Shown in pieces: positions 34,408-49,400 of a DNA stretch of 64,000 nucleotides. Every line of letters begins with the position of its first letter. Position 1 is the stretch's first letter. Source of the DNA: Mya arenaria (Eukaryota; Mollusca; Bivalvia; Myida; Myidae). The notes beneath the pieces were generated by a model. The model made no database searches. It saw only the letters and a program-made list of their open reading frames with translations, and was not told the origin of the DNA. The DNA lies in contig NC_069135.1 in NCBI RefSeq assembly GCF_026914265.1, positions 35,535,756 to 35,599,755 of the forward strand, in the 5' to 3' direction. A program made the position numbers and the translations under genes.

Positions 34408-37400
34408 CTACACGTTGATATTTATATTATGTAAGATCTGTTTCTCCGTGTCCGTGTGGTGTGCAGTGAAAGTTCCGTAGTACGGCTGTTGGGATAGTGA
34501 CTGGAGAAACTCTGTCAGGAAAGGCTGAAACAGAAAGAAATATACATACATTCGTACATAAATATATCAACCTTCATACAGCAAGACTCATTTCACGACT
34601 TTTCTACTTGAACCAGAAGTTTTCAAATCCAAATCAAGTTATAACACCTCAAGTCCACACACATACAAACAAAGACGAAAAGGAACACACTGAACATTCT
34701 GTATTCAATTACAAAGTTTAGATGTTTCAACTTAATAATTTGAACATAAGTGTAGAAATGTACCCTCCTCACAGCATTCCCCAACCCGCACTTGACACAT
34801 AACCACCCCACCACACCCACATACCAGCAGGTTGACACATAACCACCCCACCACATACCAGCAGGTTGACACATAACCACCCCACCACACCCACATACCA
34901 GCAGGTTGACACATAACCACCCCACCACACCCACATACCAGCAGGTTGACACATAACCACCCCACCACACCCACATACCAGCAGGTTGACACATAACCAC
35001 CCCACCACACCCACATACCAGCAGGTTGACACATAACCACCCCACCACACCCACATACCAGCAGGTTGACACATAACCACCCCACCACACCCACATACCA
35101 GCAGGTTGACATTATTGACAGGATCAAGCAGAGCGTCTGGGTCGTCTTCCTCATCCTCTGCGTCGTCTATAAAGGTAGACAACTCTCCTGCAAACTCGTC
35201 CAGCAGACTGGACAGTGTCTGACCACTCAATTGAACATCCCCTGCCCCCTCCTCCTCCTCGTCTTCCCAACCCTCCTCCTGAAATAATCACATTGCAATA
35301 CTGTGAAATAATTCTTCAACTTCTACTTGGATAACAAACATAATGGGAAATGGAAAAAAATAACTCTTGAAAGAGATCAAATTAAATGCACTTGACTTTT
35401 TGTGAATGTCATATGATTTTATTGTTCATCGCAAATTTTTGATGATAAAAAACAACAATTTCAATTTAAATGTAATCAAAATTGGCTGAAATATATATGT
35501 TCTTTTCTAATTTAAAAATGTTATTATTTCAGCTTCATTGTGAAGATCAATATCTTTTGAGTTTTGTTCCAAGGTAGAAACAAGTACTGGTTCCCTTTTT
35601 GAGAGAAAGTCTTGCTCCTGCTGGGTCTCAAGCCTTCAACCCCTTGAGTGAAAGGCTGACACCTATAATACTCTCAACCTCTACTGTGAGTGATACCTGG
35701 GCCAGTATTCAATATTGATCTTATCTTTATCCTTAGACATGCCTCAGTTATTCCATTCAGCCTATTGTTCAGCTAAATATACCGGCCAATCAAAACACTC
35801 ACTTTCTAATATTAAATTTAAGTTCAATCTAAGTTGCATAATGAATACGGCTCCTGATTTCATTTAATAACAGTGGTTTTAAGTTTATAATATCTGCTGA
35901 AGACAGCCTACCTCATCTTCCTGACTGTCATTTTGTGCAGCGGATTGGCTGCTCTCTATCTGGTTGTTCAGCTCATTAATTAGGAGTTTATAGATCTTCA
36001 CAACCACTGGCACTGTCGTCCACTCTACCTTCGCTACAAATATACATGGGAAATATCAGGATTTGTCACATTGCTTAACTTAAATTATCTTTAAAAAATT
36101 AATTGGGGTCATCCTCTGGTCAAGGCTAATCTCAAGTATGAGGACAGCGGGTCCAAGCTAGTTATCAATCAGACAAGCCTTTTGTGTTCATTGTAACCAT
36201 GGCTGTGACTATATGACTACTGACCAGGTCATCTGCTAATCAAGACCAACCTTCCTTTTTGTTCAGTCTACCAACTGACCAACAAACATGTACAAAGCAA
36301 TATTCCCCCACTTTTTTCCGTAGCAGGGCACAGTCATTGGAAAATAAAGTTAAGTTTCATTATCACAACTAGATATAAATAGCTATGAGTAAAACACAGT
36401 AAACCATTTCCTTTTATACTTAGAAGTACTTAAATCAGTATACAGTTTTATAAAACTATTTATCATGATTCATAATTCAATTAGTGTATCAATTGAGAAA
36501 AAAATCTTTGATAGAAAATAAGCAAATATTCTTCAAGATATAAGTTAGAAATCAATCAAAATGATCAAGTCAAAAACTTGAAAAGAAAAGTAAACTATCA
36601 ATTAGGCTATTCATAAAAGTCATTCCCTGTTAGTACAGAAGTGTATTTGTGTGGGTTTATATATCTTGTGCCTAATCACTCCTATTGTGGTCCGGCGATT
36701 TCTGGTTATCTCTCAGACATTCTCCAGTTATCAAACATTAGTCCACTTTTTATAGAAATTATCGCACAATTATATTACTATTATACAAATATTCAACCAG
36801 ATTATATTCAGGTATATATTATTAAAAACTTCTTTTTTTCTTGAAAGCATTAATGCACAAATTCACCATTACATATAAATAGAATATACATTTCATACAT
36901 GAATTGATATGTTAACCTTTATAAAATAAATAATAAATAGGAATGTCATATACACATACTGGTGAAATTGTATTAATTAGCGTACACTAACATAATGTAA
37001 GATAAGGAAGTTCAGATAATTTTTAATTAAGTTTGAATTTTAACTTTTGATTTCAATAAACCCCAGTTTATTTGTTTCAAAGATTAAACTATTGGAAAAA
37101 TAACTTCTGTTCATAAGTTCAACACATTGAACCTTTTAATTTTACTTCCTTAATTAATAGTAAACATGAAACTTGTCAGTAATTATATTAAATGGATTAT
37201 TCTCAAATCTTTGAATCTGTATGTATATCAACAATATGGAATCCCAAAAAGCTATAAATAGACAAACACTTCCAAAGTGGCTAGCATATAAATAATGCAG
37301 CTGCAATTTTCATAAATATTTTTAGTTTTCTCTAAAAATATATCTTTTTCATGTAGAAAGATATTTGTAATTTATAATTCATCCACAATATTGCCAATCT

Positions 37401-40400
37401 TTTAAGTACAGAAATGGATACAGTATGAATTTTCATTCATCCATTTTGTTCATTAAACTTCTATGACTCCACTAATTGGAACAAATATCCTGTTTTCACA
37501 GATATACATGTATATGCCAATATTGAAATATACCCCTCTCAGCCAGGAAGTGTTTACAATGATGATAGTTTATAAGTTACAGAATACTCCGACTGAAGTG
37601 TGGTCCGGCGGGTGCTGGTTATCAATCTTCATTACCTCCAGCATTCAACATTAGTCCACATTTTACATTGATTAATTAACATAACTATTCAATTTTTTCA
37701 CAATTAACTTTTCTGATGAAACATTTTATTAAAACAAGAGAGGATTAAAAACATCTTGCTCCGTGAGTGTCACTATCCACTGCCAAGGAACATTTGCAAC
37801 ACTGCATTCATGTGATTTAAGAAGAAATGCATTGACAATGATTGTATCCATCACCTATGACCTTTAAAATCTGACCATGAATAAGAAAGATATGGACTGG
37901 ACAAAAACAGGACAGACAGAAGGCATGAGGACGCGCAAGATTCCCATATAGCCCTAACTTCACTAATGGTCATCAACTGGTCAACTACAACCTATGGTTA
38001 ACTACTTCTGCAGTTTCATGGTCATAGGTCAAGCCATTCTCAAGTTAATTACGCAGACAAAAAATTTCTACCACATGTGAGACTGACCTACCTTACCATT
38101 AACCTACTGACCATCCAAACAAAAGAACGTCATCCATTAGTCAAGTAGAACTTACATGTGTAGTTTCATGGTCTAAAGTCAAGCTATTGTCAAGTTAGCA
38201 TGCAGAAAAAAGTTCTTCTTATGCTGGTCAAGGGCATCCTACCAGTCATATGGTCTTAGCTAATTCCATTCACTTGTTATTGTGTAGACAAGTTTTTAAC
38301 AAAATTGATGTGAATGACCTACCGAACCCCAAAATAATAGGGGTCAATTGCTGGTCAAGAGCAACCTGCCAGTGAAGTTTCAGGGTTATATGTCAAACCA
38401 TTTTCAAGTTTTTGTTTTTTCAAGACTTGGTGTGCAAACCATCAACACATTTGCGAACCTATATGCCACTTTCATATTATATATTTCATTCATATCAATA
38501 CATGGACTCAAAGTAAATTCAGCAATTCCTTAAAACAAGCATAGAATTGTCAATGCAAGCTAGAAGAGGCCGATAAGTAATGTGATACATCAGTAAGTAA
38601 GATTCAATACATTGTACTTAACAATGTCAATTTGAAGTTTTTGACAATTTTCTCTTTTTTTGCAATTGTATCATCTGGTGTCTAGCTCCTTTAAAGCTGC
38701 ACTCTCACAGATTGACCATTTTATCAACTTTTTTTATTTTTTGTCTATCTGCAAACCAATAATAAAAGAATGCTGACAAAAAAACCGATCTGAGATTTTC
38801 CATATTTCTGTTTGAAAATTAATGTTTTATGGCTTAAACCATTACTAACGGTTTAAGAAAAATGCATAAAACATCAATTTTTGAACTTATTTATAAAAAT
38901 CTGCGATCTGATATTTTGTCAGCAGTCTTATATAACTGGCTTCCATGGATTTTCTTAAAAATTGGCTCATTCTAAGACAAAAAATAAAAAAGTTGTCAAA
39001 ATGATCTATGAGAGGGCAGCTTCAAGACTTACAGTCTCATCGAAAATCTTGTTTCACCTTTTTACAAAATGTGATTGGTAATCCTCCCATGGATCAAACA
39101 AATCATGAAGCTTACACTGACCTTTTGACCTTGTCCTGATCCCATTCCCCGAGGCACTGATGATCTCGTCACCCTCGACAACGATGTCCTTGAGACGCGA
39201 GTCGTTTGTTGACACTATGTGCTGCAGCAGTTTAACCATGGCAACCACCCTGGAAACAACGAGGAAGTGAGAGTAGTGTAAAATTATGGAAATAAAAAGA
39301 AATGCTGCAACGTAACGAGCACTTCTGCACATATAAATATACAAAGAGAGGATAATGCTTGTTTCAATGAGATATGGATTATTTTTATCTGATTATTTTT
39401 AATCAAGTGGGCATAGAAAGGCAGTCTTTCATCATTTTTCACGATTGAGTCAAATGAAAAGATCGACTTGCAGTGTTCACAATCACGAAAAGTTTGTTGC
39501 CAGAATACCACAGCTAATTGTATAAGACCTTGATAAGTTAGCCACAGGTTGTCTTTCAGCTAGTTTGCACATATAAATAATTTGATTGGTCGATAGTAAT
39601 TATTCAACAAATATTGACCAATCGATGAACATTTTGGCTAACTTTGACCAAACCAAAGAGTTATCCAGTTTTATACAATTGACTGTCTATCTTTACCAAT
39701 AGTTCAAAGACTCTTACATGACTTTCCTCTCATAAGCCCCATAGAAAGAGTGTTGCCTTGCACACCACTCCTTCAAGACAAACTCGAGAGCTGGTTTTCC
39801 CATCGGGTCGGGCACGCTCGTCAGAAATTCTAGGACAGCCTCCATCTGATCATGCATCAGCCGGGCGAATATCATCAACAGGGACTGGAACATGGGAAAG
39901 ATTACAATGGAATTACAAACAGTTGTGCAAATATTTTGTAATCTATACTCCACTGGTTTCTGTATTTTAAGTCCTAAGGTTCTAAAGAAATAAAGGAAAC
40001 ACAAAACTCAATATAGCTTCATGCATTGGCTGCTTTTGAGTGGCCATCAATTGATTGTGTTTGGTCAAAACTGATCATTGATTCCAGCGACAAGTTGTCT
40101 TTCTCTTTCCTCTCGTTTTTGCATTCGGTTATATTCCGCCTTTTTTTTTTATCCTTTTGAGTTCATTTACACATTCTGAATGGTTCAATTGTTATTGGTA
40201 ACAATATGACCGAAAGGAACAACACTTAACTTAAGCATAGTTAAGGACTACAAGTACTGTACCTGAATAAAACTACAATTGAGGTATTGTCAAAAGCCAA
40301 TTGTACTATGGAAGATAGGTCACTTTTATAAAACCGATTATCGATAGTCAAATTAGAGCCCATTCCCAACACTACCTGCATCACACTGAGTGTTTCAGTC

Positions 40401-43400
40401 TGCTGCATCTTGCTGAGGACAGCCCGCAATATCAGGTCCATCTGCTCCCCGAGCTGACCTCCAACCTTTGAGAGAACCACCGTCACCAGTCGACCAACAA
40501 ATGATGCAGTAAACTGTGACGTCTTAGGGTCCAGGAGCTTGGATATCACTTGGATGATGTATGTCAGACCAGAGTTCCCTGTACAAGAAGAAGTGCAACA
40601 TGACAAGTTTTATTTATAATACAACATACATTTTTCAGCCAATGAAATTGCAGATATGTCATCATTAAGTACTAGGTGTAATCATTAAAAATCTCATCTT
40701 TTGTGCGTAATTAAAGGTCCCCCAACTTGCACTCAACCGATACACAATCCCTGCACCAGAGTTTGCGTTAATAATGTGTCAGCCATAAGTTGTGTGTAGA
40801 TGTCATTGTTAGATGACCTGAATTAAATCTTAAGCTTACCCCGCCCATTCTTAATCATTAAGATTTAAATTCATTTTATCTAACTAAAAATAATATAAAC
40901 TATGGTACTAAAATCTTTTCAATTTATAACTAAAATCTACTTTTTGAAACAGCCCCAGGATTATTGTCAAAGATTCTTCATCATAATAGCCCATTATATC
41001 TTCTTTAGTATTTAAAATGTGACATGAGATAATATGCAATACAAATGGTCTATGAAACGCAGGTAAAACATCTGTAAGCCTACCTTGTTCATCATGCCAG
41101 TGTACAATCTGGTCCATGGCAACAGAGGCGAAGGCTCGTATACATTCTCCACCACTCTAGAACAAACAGAATGGAAATAATTTGATAAATAAAATGATAC
41201 ATTATTTTGCCACACAGATTATCAAAATAGGATGCAATACCCTTCATAAAAAAGTTTTAGTTCAGTAAATGTACAGGGGTGTTGACAACGAAACACTATC
41301 CATTTCAGTCAATGAACACTGAAGAAATAAATCATCGTCGATTATAGTACATTATTGAACAAAAATGTGACATTACATAGCATGACTAATGCCACAACAT
41401 TGTTTGGCATAATTACCTACAAATTGATCTATAATTTTGATATACAGCAAGAAATATGAGGTGCTTTAAAAGTTTGTCTTATATATTATGGTTTTTCTAC
41501 CTGCATGGTGGCATTATCATCCGTGTGAAGTGTACAGTACACGGCCGCAGGAAAGGCACCGAGCAGCTGATCAGACATTGGGGCCTTGCTGGCTCTCGCT
41601 ATAGTTGTGAGGATATCCAGGGCTACCTGAAAGTATATTAAAATTTTTATTTACATGACTATTTGTTTCCCTTAAAATCTTAATAATTTCATCAGTAATC
41701 AATCAACTTGATCCCATAATATAAATACTCTAACCAAATGATCTTTAAAACATTTTTTATTAATTTAAAAAAAGTTAGAAACACTTCAAAGGAGCTACAC
41801 ATCACTTAGACAGCAGGTCAAATATATACAACAATGTTGTGTGTAATTTTTACCTAAAGTACTGATACCCCCCCCCCCAAGCCCCATCAGTACTCACAGA
41901 GGGTAATCCAAGGGCCACTTTCCCCTCCTCGGCCTGCAGTATGCTGACCAGAGTGGGCAACAGCCTCTGTTGTAGGGGCAACATACATGTGTCATTTACT
42001 GCGAGCTCCTTAAATAGATCCTGGACTATACTCGTTATAACTGGGTCTGGAATTAAAGACAATATATTTATATCAATATGTATAGACTATTGATTAAATA
42101 TGGCCCGTCATTGATGACGATGTCATTGATGGTATTAGTTTCTTTCATGTGATTATACTGCAGATGGCAAAATCAACATGTCGGCACATGCGAAAACGTT
42201 AAAAACAGTTTTTGTAGTTTTAACCAATATGCATGTTCATATTCAATTTCATAAAATCAAGCAATATTAAATAACTTTCAATTGACGTGTTGTTTCAGGT
42301 GACTCATCTTAAATCATCCTGTTATAACACTCCTCTCAGCAGAATAAAGTAGACAAATCGACATATGGAAACATTCATTTTAGATTTATTTCTATTCAAC
42401 AGCTTTACAATAAAATTAGCATTGCATTACCTAATGATCAGTATGTCAAGTATATTAACTTACCACTTGAATATTTCAGGAACACAGCTATAGTTAATGG
42501 AGTTACTTTGGATTCACAGGACGATGTGAAAGATTTATCCACCTGAAATACAAGTTTCCATAATCATCAATTTCATAGCACCTTCATAAGGCCTAAAAAA
42601 TACATTTAGATCTGGTTACCCATTACTACCTACTAAATAGGCTTCAACCGTACCATATCTATTGTCAGTTTGTTAAAAAAATCCTTGAGTTAGGCTTTCT
42701 TTAATTTCTTGTTGAAAACCTTTAAAGCTTTTTACTGAAGACTACTTTAACACCATTCTCTTATGGTAACTATTATGATCTTATATAAAGCCTATTGAAA
42801 AAAAAGCTTACCTACCCTACCTGTTTTTTGGCAAAGGTTGTAACCCTAACCAAACTGTTTTTTTAGCCTTATCATGATTTAAGTGCTTTTCATATAAAAC
42901 ATTATGAAAAGCAGATGTTTATTTTTTATTATTTTTTATTAAAAGTTCTTCGCTTAAAAACAAAACCTTCAACTGGTATTATTCACAGCAGGCAATGGTA
43001 CAAAATTTCCATTGGTGACCGAAATAAAAATAGGTAAAAAATAGTAGCTTTTATGACAAAGTATTGACAAAAAGTAGGGACTTCCTTGCAAGAAAAATTC
43101 GGAAAATAAAGTTTAAGATCATTTTACAATAATTATCTACCTGAACAAACACCTATTTCATGCTCTAATTATTCAGTATATAACAAACATTTCACTAACC
43201 GAGAGAACCATGGAGAGAGTTTCCAGACAGAGTGAGAGAACATCAGAGGAGAATTGTGTTGCCACGGCGATGAGCCCCTCGGTGATGTTGGGGAGGAAAG
43301 GGACGAGCATCTGGGAGCTGCCTGACTCCTTTAGGAACTCGCAGTAGCTGTACACCGCCCGGATTGCCGAGATACGGATCACGGGGTGCTGGCTGGGGTG

Positions 43401-46400
43401 GATACCACCTACAGTGGCCTGCAGGCACCTATGGGACAAAATTCAAAACTTTGTTTAAAGCAGCTAATTAAATACATACACAAACAAATTTAGGATCATC
43501 AGGCTGGCTGAAATTGTAACCTAGCCCCATCATCACAGAAAGTGCATGTCATCAACTATAATAGGAGCAATTTCATTTCTACAACTCTTTAAATGATCGC
43601 CTGATGAGATATGAAATAGACAGGAGAACAGTTAAAGCGATAGGACAGTGCCAAAAATTAACAAGCTGATGTTTTGAATATCATTTCTTCATTGTAAATC
43701 TTCAAGATGATTTGTTCCTTTAACTGTTATGAGTGATAATGACTACCTTTGAAGTAAGTCTTGGTTCATTCCCTCGGCATATCGACTAGCTGTCCACAAA
43801 CATCGTCCAATCAGGAATGGAGAAACTGTAAAACAACCATATTAAAGAGTTACATATAAAAATTAATGTCATAATAAAATTACATTGTTCTTAACAAAAA
43901 AATTATAAAGGAAGGTTGAGATGTTCCTATATTGTTAACAAATCACTTCAATATGCACAAAAAATATCAGGTTGGTAAATTTTTCAAGTTTTTTGAGTTG
44001 GAAGTCTGGGAGTGTTTTCATGACAAGATCTCTCCCCTAAACCCACCTGGACATCACATCTAGTATTCCTTATTTCGCTCTAGTTGCCCAATCTAAGACC
44101 AAGGTCTTTTCCAAGACTAGACCCAGCTCATACCACTAAACCCCATACATGTGACTGCACCACCTCTGTTCCATACCGATAAGATCATGGTCAGTGACGA
44201 CTTTACATTTTAAAGGAGGTGTCAATCTTTACATCTTTTTTCCACTACTAGACCCTGCTCAAACCTCCCTTCCCCGTAAATTTACCTGCCCCATCCCTAT
44301 CTCATAATCAAGACCCTGTTCAAACCTCCCAACACCATAAATTTACCTGCCCTACCCCATAATAAACCTTCCCACCCACCCCATAATAAACATCCCCACC
44401 CCAAAAAAATCTCCCCACCCCATAAATTTACCTGCCCCGTCCCCCGTCTCATCAACTAGACACTGTTCAAACCTCCCCACCTCATAATATACCTGCCACA
44501 TCCTAATATATACCTGCCCCACCTCTGTTTCTTAATGTTCTCATACCTGTAAGGTTCAGATCAGTAAGGACGACATTCTGTAAGAAGGCCGAGATGTCAA
44601 ACTGGACCGTGCCAGACTTAACGGTCTCCATGACAAGGTTACACACCGTGCCCAAGGCCAGCATACATGACTCATGAACCTTCCACCTGAAAAGTTATGT
44701 CGTCACTAAATTTCATGTTATTGTTTTTTTCCATGAAATCTCATTTCTTTCAAAAATGTTTGCATATGTACTTGATATGATATTATACAATGGACTAATT
44801 TGTTCAAAACATCACTCAAATTTATTGATTTGTCAACTGAATTATTGTTTAATATCTAGCAATTTTCAGAATAATCTTCCCAATGTGTTAATAAATATGA
44901 AATCACTGTTTTCACATTGGTGGCTACAAAAAATCAACACAATTTAAAGAAAAGTATAGGTTGCAATTGTATTCCTTACAAACTAGTAGTACCAATATAA
45001 AAGCAAATATCCTTATCTTAATTTGCTTCTTACTTACTGCTATTCTTTCAGATATTTTATCCATTTCACTGCAACTGTCTGCTCAAGAAAACTTGTGCCA
45101 CCACATCATAAAGAATTGAGGTTTAAGTTAAAAGATGATATTTGCCGAAAATTTTATACAAGTTGTATTTACCAGTTTTCGTGGTGTTGTTTCTGTGTTT
45201 CTGCCTCTTGTAGATGTCTGGTGATGGCTGCACACAGACCCAGGGCGGACTCTAGCTCGAACTCCTGACCTATTAACTATAAATACAAGGGGCCGACTTA
45301 TTTAATATTATAAAATGTACCTTTTTATAAGTTAACTGTTTCCTGAAGAAAATACAGAAACAATTTTTCCCAAAGTTGTTTTCATTAAAAAACGAGAAAT
45401 TCATAAGCATACGAACAATGATAGTTGTTGGCAAGCCTTAGAGTCCTACCATGAGAAGATCCTGTGCCGAGATTCTGACAGAGTAGGAGAAAGTATCGTC
45501 ATCTTCATCCTCCACAAACTGGTCAGGGTTGCTTGTCCACATCCGTGCCTGCAAGACCAAGTAGGAATTACCACATTATTCATCCATAATGTCATTTACA
45601 CTGCTACCAGCAATATGTGCATTGGTTTAAAACTGCCGCAAATACAAAATTTTCTTCTCCAAACTGCCAGTAACAGTTTAGCTATTTATCCATTCAATAT
45701 ATGTATTTCGAATAAAGTTGAAAGGTTCACTAGATATAAGTGCCTGCGTCTCACCCAACAGGTCTTAATTTGATATCTCATCAGGTGTGAGTCTGACCTC
45801 AAGCAAACCTTGCTTACCACTAGCACATTACCTAGACTTGATTGTGATATGTGTTGTAGAATATGGTAATTCAAACCAAGGGCAAGGCAGGCATTACTCC
45901 TGTGTATTATAAATTACGCACATCTTGCACTGAGTCTCTCGAAACATTAATCAGTATAAATTCATCGTTAGCTAGTTAAACTATCTGCATACCTGGTCTT
46001 CTGTGATCTGCATGTAGACTATGGCGTAGTACAGAATTTCATTGATAGACTTTTTCACAAGCCCCTTGAACTTGCCGATGTCCAGGAGGGCGTGGATAAA
46101 CTCAAACACTGCATACACCAGGTTCTCAAATCCCAACGTACCACCTGTGATAACAGATACAGCATTATACACAACGCTAAAGCCTGATCCCACAAATACG
46201 CTATTTCACTTAAAGCTGCACTCTCACAGATTGACCATTTTGACAACTTTTTTATTCCTTGGTTTGGAATGAACCAATCTTAGCGTTCATATCTGAAACC
46301 CAGTGAAATAAGACTGGTGACAAAATATCAGATCACAATTTTGAATCTTGATGTTCAAATCAAGAACATTTGTGGCTAAAAGAAAAATGAATTTTTCGGC

Positions 46401-49400
46401 ATAAAACATGAATTTATCAAAAGTAAAAATGAAAAACTGTGATCCTTTGTCAGCAGTCTTATATCACTGGTTCTCAGATATGTACACAGAATTGAGCTTA
46501 TTCCAAGACAAAAAAAAAAATGAAAAAAGTTGTCAAAACGGTCCATCTGAGAGGGTGAGTGAAGCTTTTACGGCTGCTTTACAATAATATTTATTAAACT
46601 ATTGACTCCATATTTTTGTATCCTTTGAAATGGTATTGTGTATTGATCACTGTCATATAAATGACCAAAAATACATTACACATAATAAGTATTACAGTTA
46701 GCATATTCTGTCTTTATTTCAATTGAAATCCAATGAAAAATGACCTATTTTGCAATACTTCAAGGCCACAAAAAGCTCGATCATTACATTATTTAAGGCA
46801 TATTTTTTTGCATCTTTTTTTTTCTTTTTATGCACATCAAACGCTCTCAAATGATACAAAAATCATACAGAGTCTTCAGGGATTTGAAATTCACATATTT
46901 CTGTACCAGGTAGCTTAACACATTTCTTTTACAAATATATGTCGACCTCCACTACAGTGTCCTGAAACGTCAGCCGACAATTTAAATTTTTGAATTTGAA
47001 TTTTTTGAATTCTATACTATTGAACAGTTTTATTTTACATTAAATCAACATTCTTCACTGGATTCTTGTCAACAATAAATTCAATACAGAAATTTACACA
47101 GTTTAGGTGAAATGGGAAAAATCTCATAACCTTGTCGTCCATAATTCCACAAGCCAACTAGAACTCGGCGAGTCGGATGTGTCGCCTGACGAATTATTTA
47201 CTGTCGACATTATAGCTGTTAGATTGGCATTTTATTCATTTATAGACAATGATGTTGCCAACTTTCAAGTGTAGGTGGCATTTGATAGTTTACGAGATAT
47301 GCCACGGACAAAACCTAAGCAAGAAAATTAACAAAGGGCAATAACTCTAAAAATATGGCAGCAAGAGTAACGGTTCTTGTGCACTGCACTTGCCCTCAAT
47401 GAGATCTATCTAGCTATGAAGTTTCAAGTTGATTCCTCTTATATTCTTCAAGATATGCCCCGGACAAAACTTTAAGCATGAAAATTAACAAAGAGCAATA
47501 ACTTTAAAACTAATAAAGCAAGAGCTACTGTTATTGTGCACTGCACTTGCCCTCCATGAGATCTATCTACATATGAAGTTTCAAGTTGATAACTTTTATA
47601 TTCTACAAGATATGCCCCGGACAAAACTTTAAGCATGAAAAATAACAAAGGGCAATAACTATGGAAGCAAGAGTAACAGTTCTTGTGCACTGCACTAGCC
47701 CTCAATTAGATCTATCTACATATGAAATTTCAAGTTGATACCACTAATAGTTTAGGAGATATACCCCGGACAAGCGAAAATGGGACCCGGACGCCGCCGC
47801 CGACACCGACAAAAGTAACCCCTATATGTCGTCTTTTCAGGCGACACAAAAACTGATCCATATACTGTTCCTATCAATATACTGTTAAATTACTGTTTAC
47901 TAGATTTGCTAATAAACTTAATCTTATATAGCAATGCTTGTTCAAGTTCCAACCAGAACCAGTAGTAATTTGGGTATTCATTCAAAAGCCTAATTTCAGA
48001 AACAATGACCTGTTTGAACGTTCAAATACGGGTAATGGCACCTGATGAAAAGAACAGTGCGAAAACAAAGCACTTCCGGAAGAAATCAACAAAAATAAAC
48101 AGGGAAAGTATGAAATACCTTTTGGTTTATCAGTTTTTTCTTCACCTGACAATGGAAAGATCAGTTTGCCTCAAATTTACCATTTCCTATATTTGATCAA
48201 AACCAGGTTATGCCAACTCTTAATGAATTTGTTTCAAAGGAATATACCTTTGTTTCACTATAGAAGGAAAAAAATATTCTCTGCTGAAGACATGAAAAAG
48301 CCCTGCCATGAACAAACTAATAAATAATTCTTCATTGTTATCAATGGAAGGTTTAATGCTTACTTATTTAGTGATCAAATTGCATAAATAAGAAGGTAAA
48401 ACCCTCCTGAAACTGTATTGAAAAGGGGAAATTAAATTTTCCTATGATTTACATAGTTGGGCAGGTTTGTTTCCATGTATATTCATTCGCCTCATAAAAA
48501 TATACCATTCAGGCTAGTGCTTGAATATCTGAATTAAAAACAATGCTTGCACAGCAAGTTCCCATGCTACTGTACCTACCATCAGAGTCCACAGGATCCT
48601 CGGCCTCCTCCACATTGTTCACAACCGTCTTCACATAGCTGCACACAGTTAAAGACAAATATACCGGACAATTTTCTCAAACACCTTATGAAAACAGTGC
48701 ATACATAGTTTTAAAGTTAGATGCACAAAACTCATGATCATAATTCTATCACGCTTGGTGATGTCCCAATGTCCTTGACACTGAGCTATCTACATGTATA
48801 TACACATGTACAAGGATACAAGTCTGAGCTATGTGTGAAGATGCTCCACACTGGCTGTAGAATCTGACCAATCCACTGCGACATCATCTTGGGGAACGAC
48901 TTCACCAGCGATGTCAAGGCCTTAAGTGGACATGTAAATGTAGCAGAGGGCTTCCGTTAAAGGAAGTATATTACTCCCTAGTAATGGGCTAAAACTTCCA
49001 AAATAATGCCTTGGAAGTACTAAAACTTCCATTGAGCCATTTCTTATGTGAATAAATGGAAACCATTGAAATGAGACAGTGGACTGCTGACAATAAATCA
49101 GATTACAGTTTTTCTTATTTACGTATTCATATTTCGCATTTATTTGCTGGTTTCCAGACATTAACGCAAAAATTGGCTCATTCCAAGACAAAAAGGTTGT
49201 CAAAACCGTCAATCTGTGAAAGTGCAGCTTTAAGGCTAATGAAAATCAGGAACCTAAGTCAAAGGCATTTTTTTAGTCATTTTAGGCAGTTCAGTTCTCA
49301 GGTGAGAATTTCTGCCCCATTCTTAATGGCAAAATTCTTTAAAATATATCAGAATTCCCAATTATGACATGTTATCCCTGAAACCTTTATTCCCAAATCA

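Larger units (their letters stand above)
34525..39121 (-). other. IPO9 introns 21-23
   Basis: Intron 23 (35098-34525) is mostly the minisatellite. Intron 22 (35911-35279) shows nothing special. Intron 21 (39121-36034), about 3.1 kb, holds a pair of similar blocks around GTGGTCCGGCG (about 36689 and 37600), repetitive GTCAAG-containing sequence at 37750-38400, and a family A MITE at its 5' end. Confidence 0.6.
46145..48579 (-). other. IPO9 intron 8 with two mobile elements
   Basis: A 2.4-kb intron containing a family A MITE (46210-46570) and the TGTCGCCTGA-ended element (47180-47846). The remaining AT-rich sequence shows nothing else. Confidence 0.7.

Noticed and set aside
34623-35230. Cys/Trp/Gly-rich ORFs of 140-157 codons on the minus strand
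   Set aside because: They are exon 23 of IPO9 read through its donor into the 40-bp minisatellite; homology to importin-9 places the exon end at 35099.
45173-45270. IPO9 exon 11 acceptor at TTAATAG|GTCAGG
   Set aside because: Gives the wrong phase; the upstream TTTATAG|TTAATA keeps frame and yields [12 protein letters not shown].
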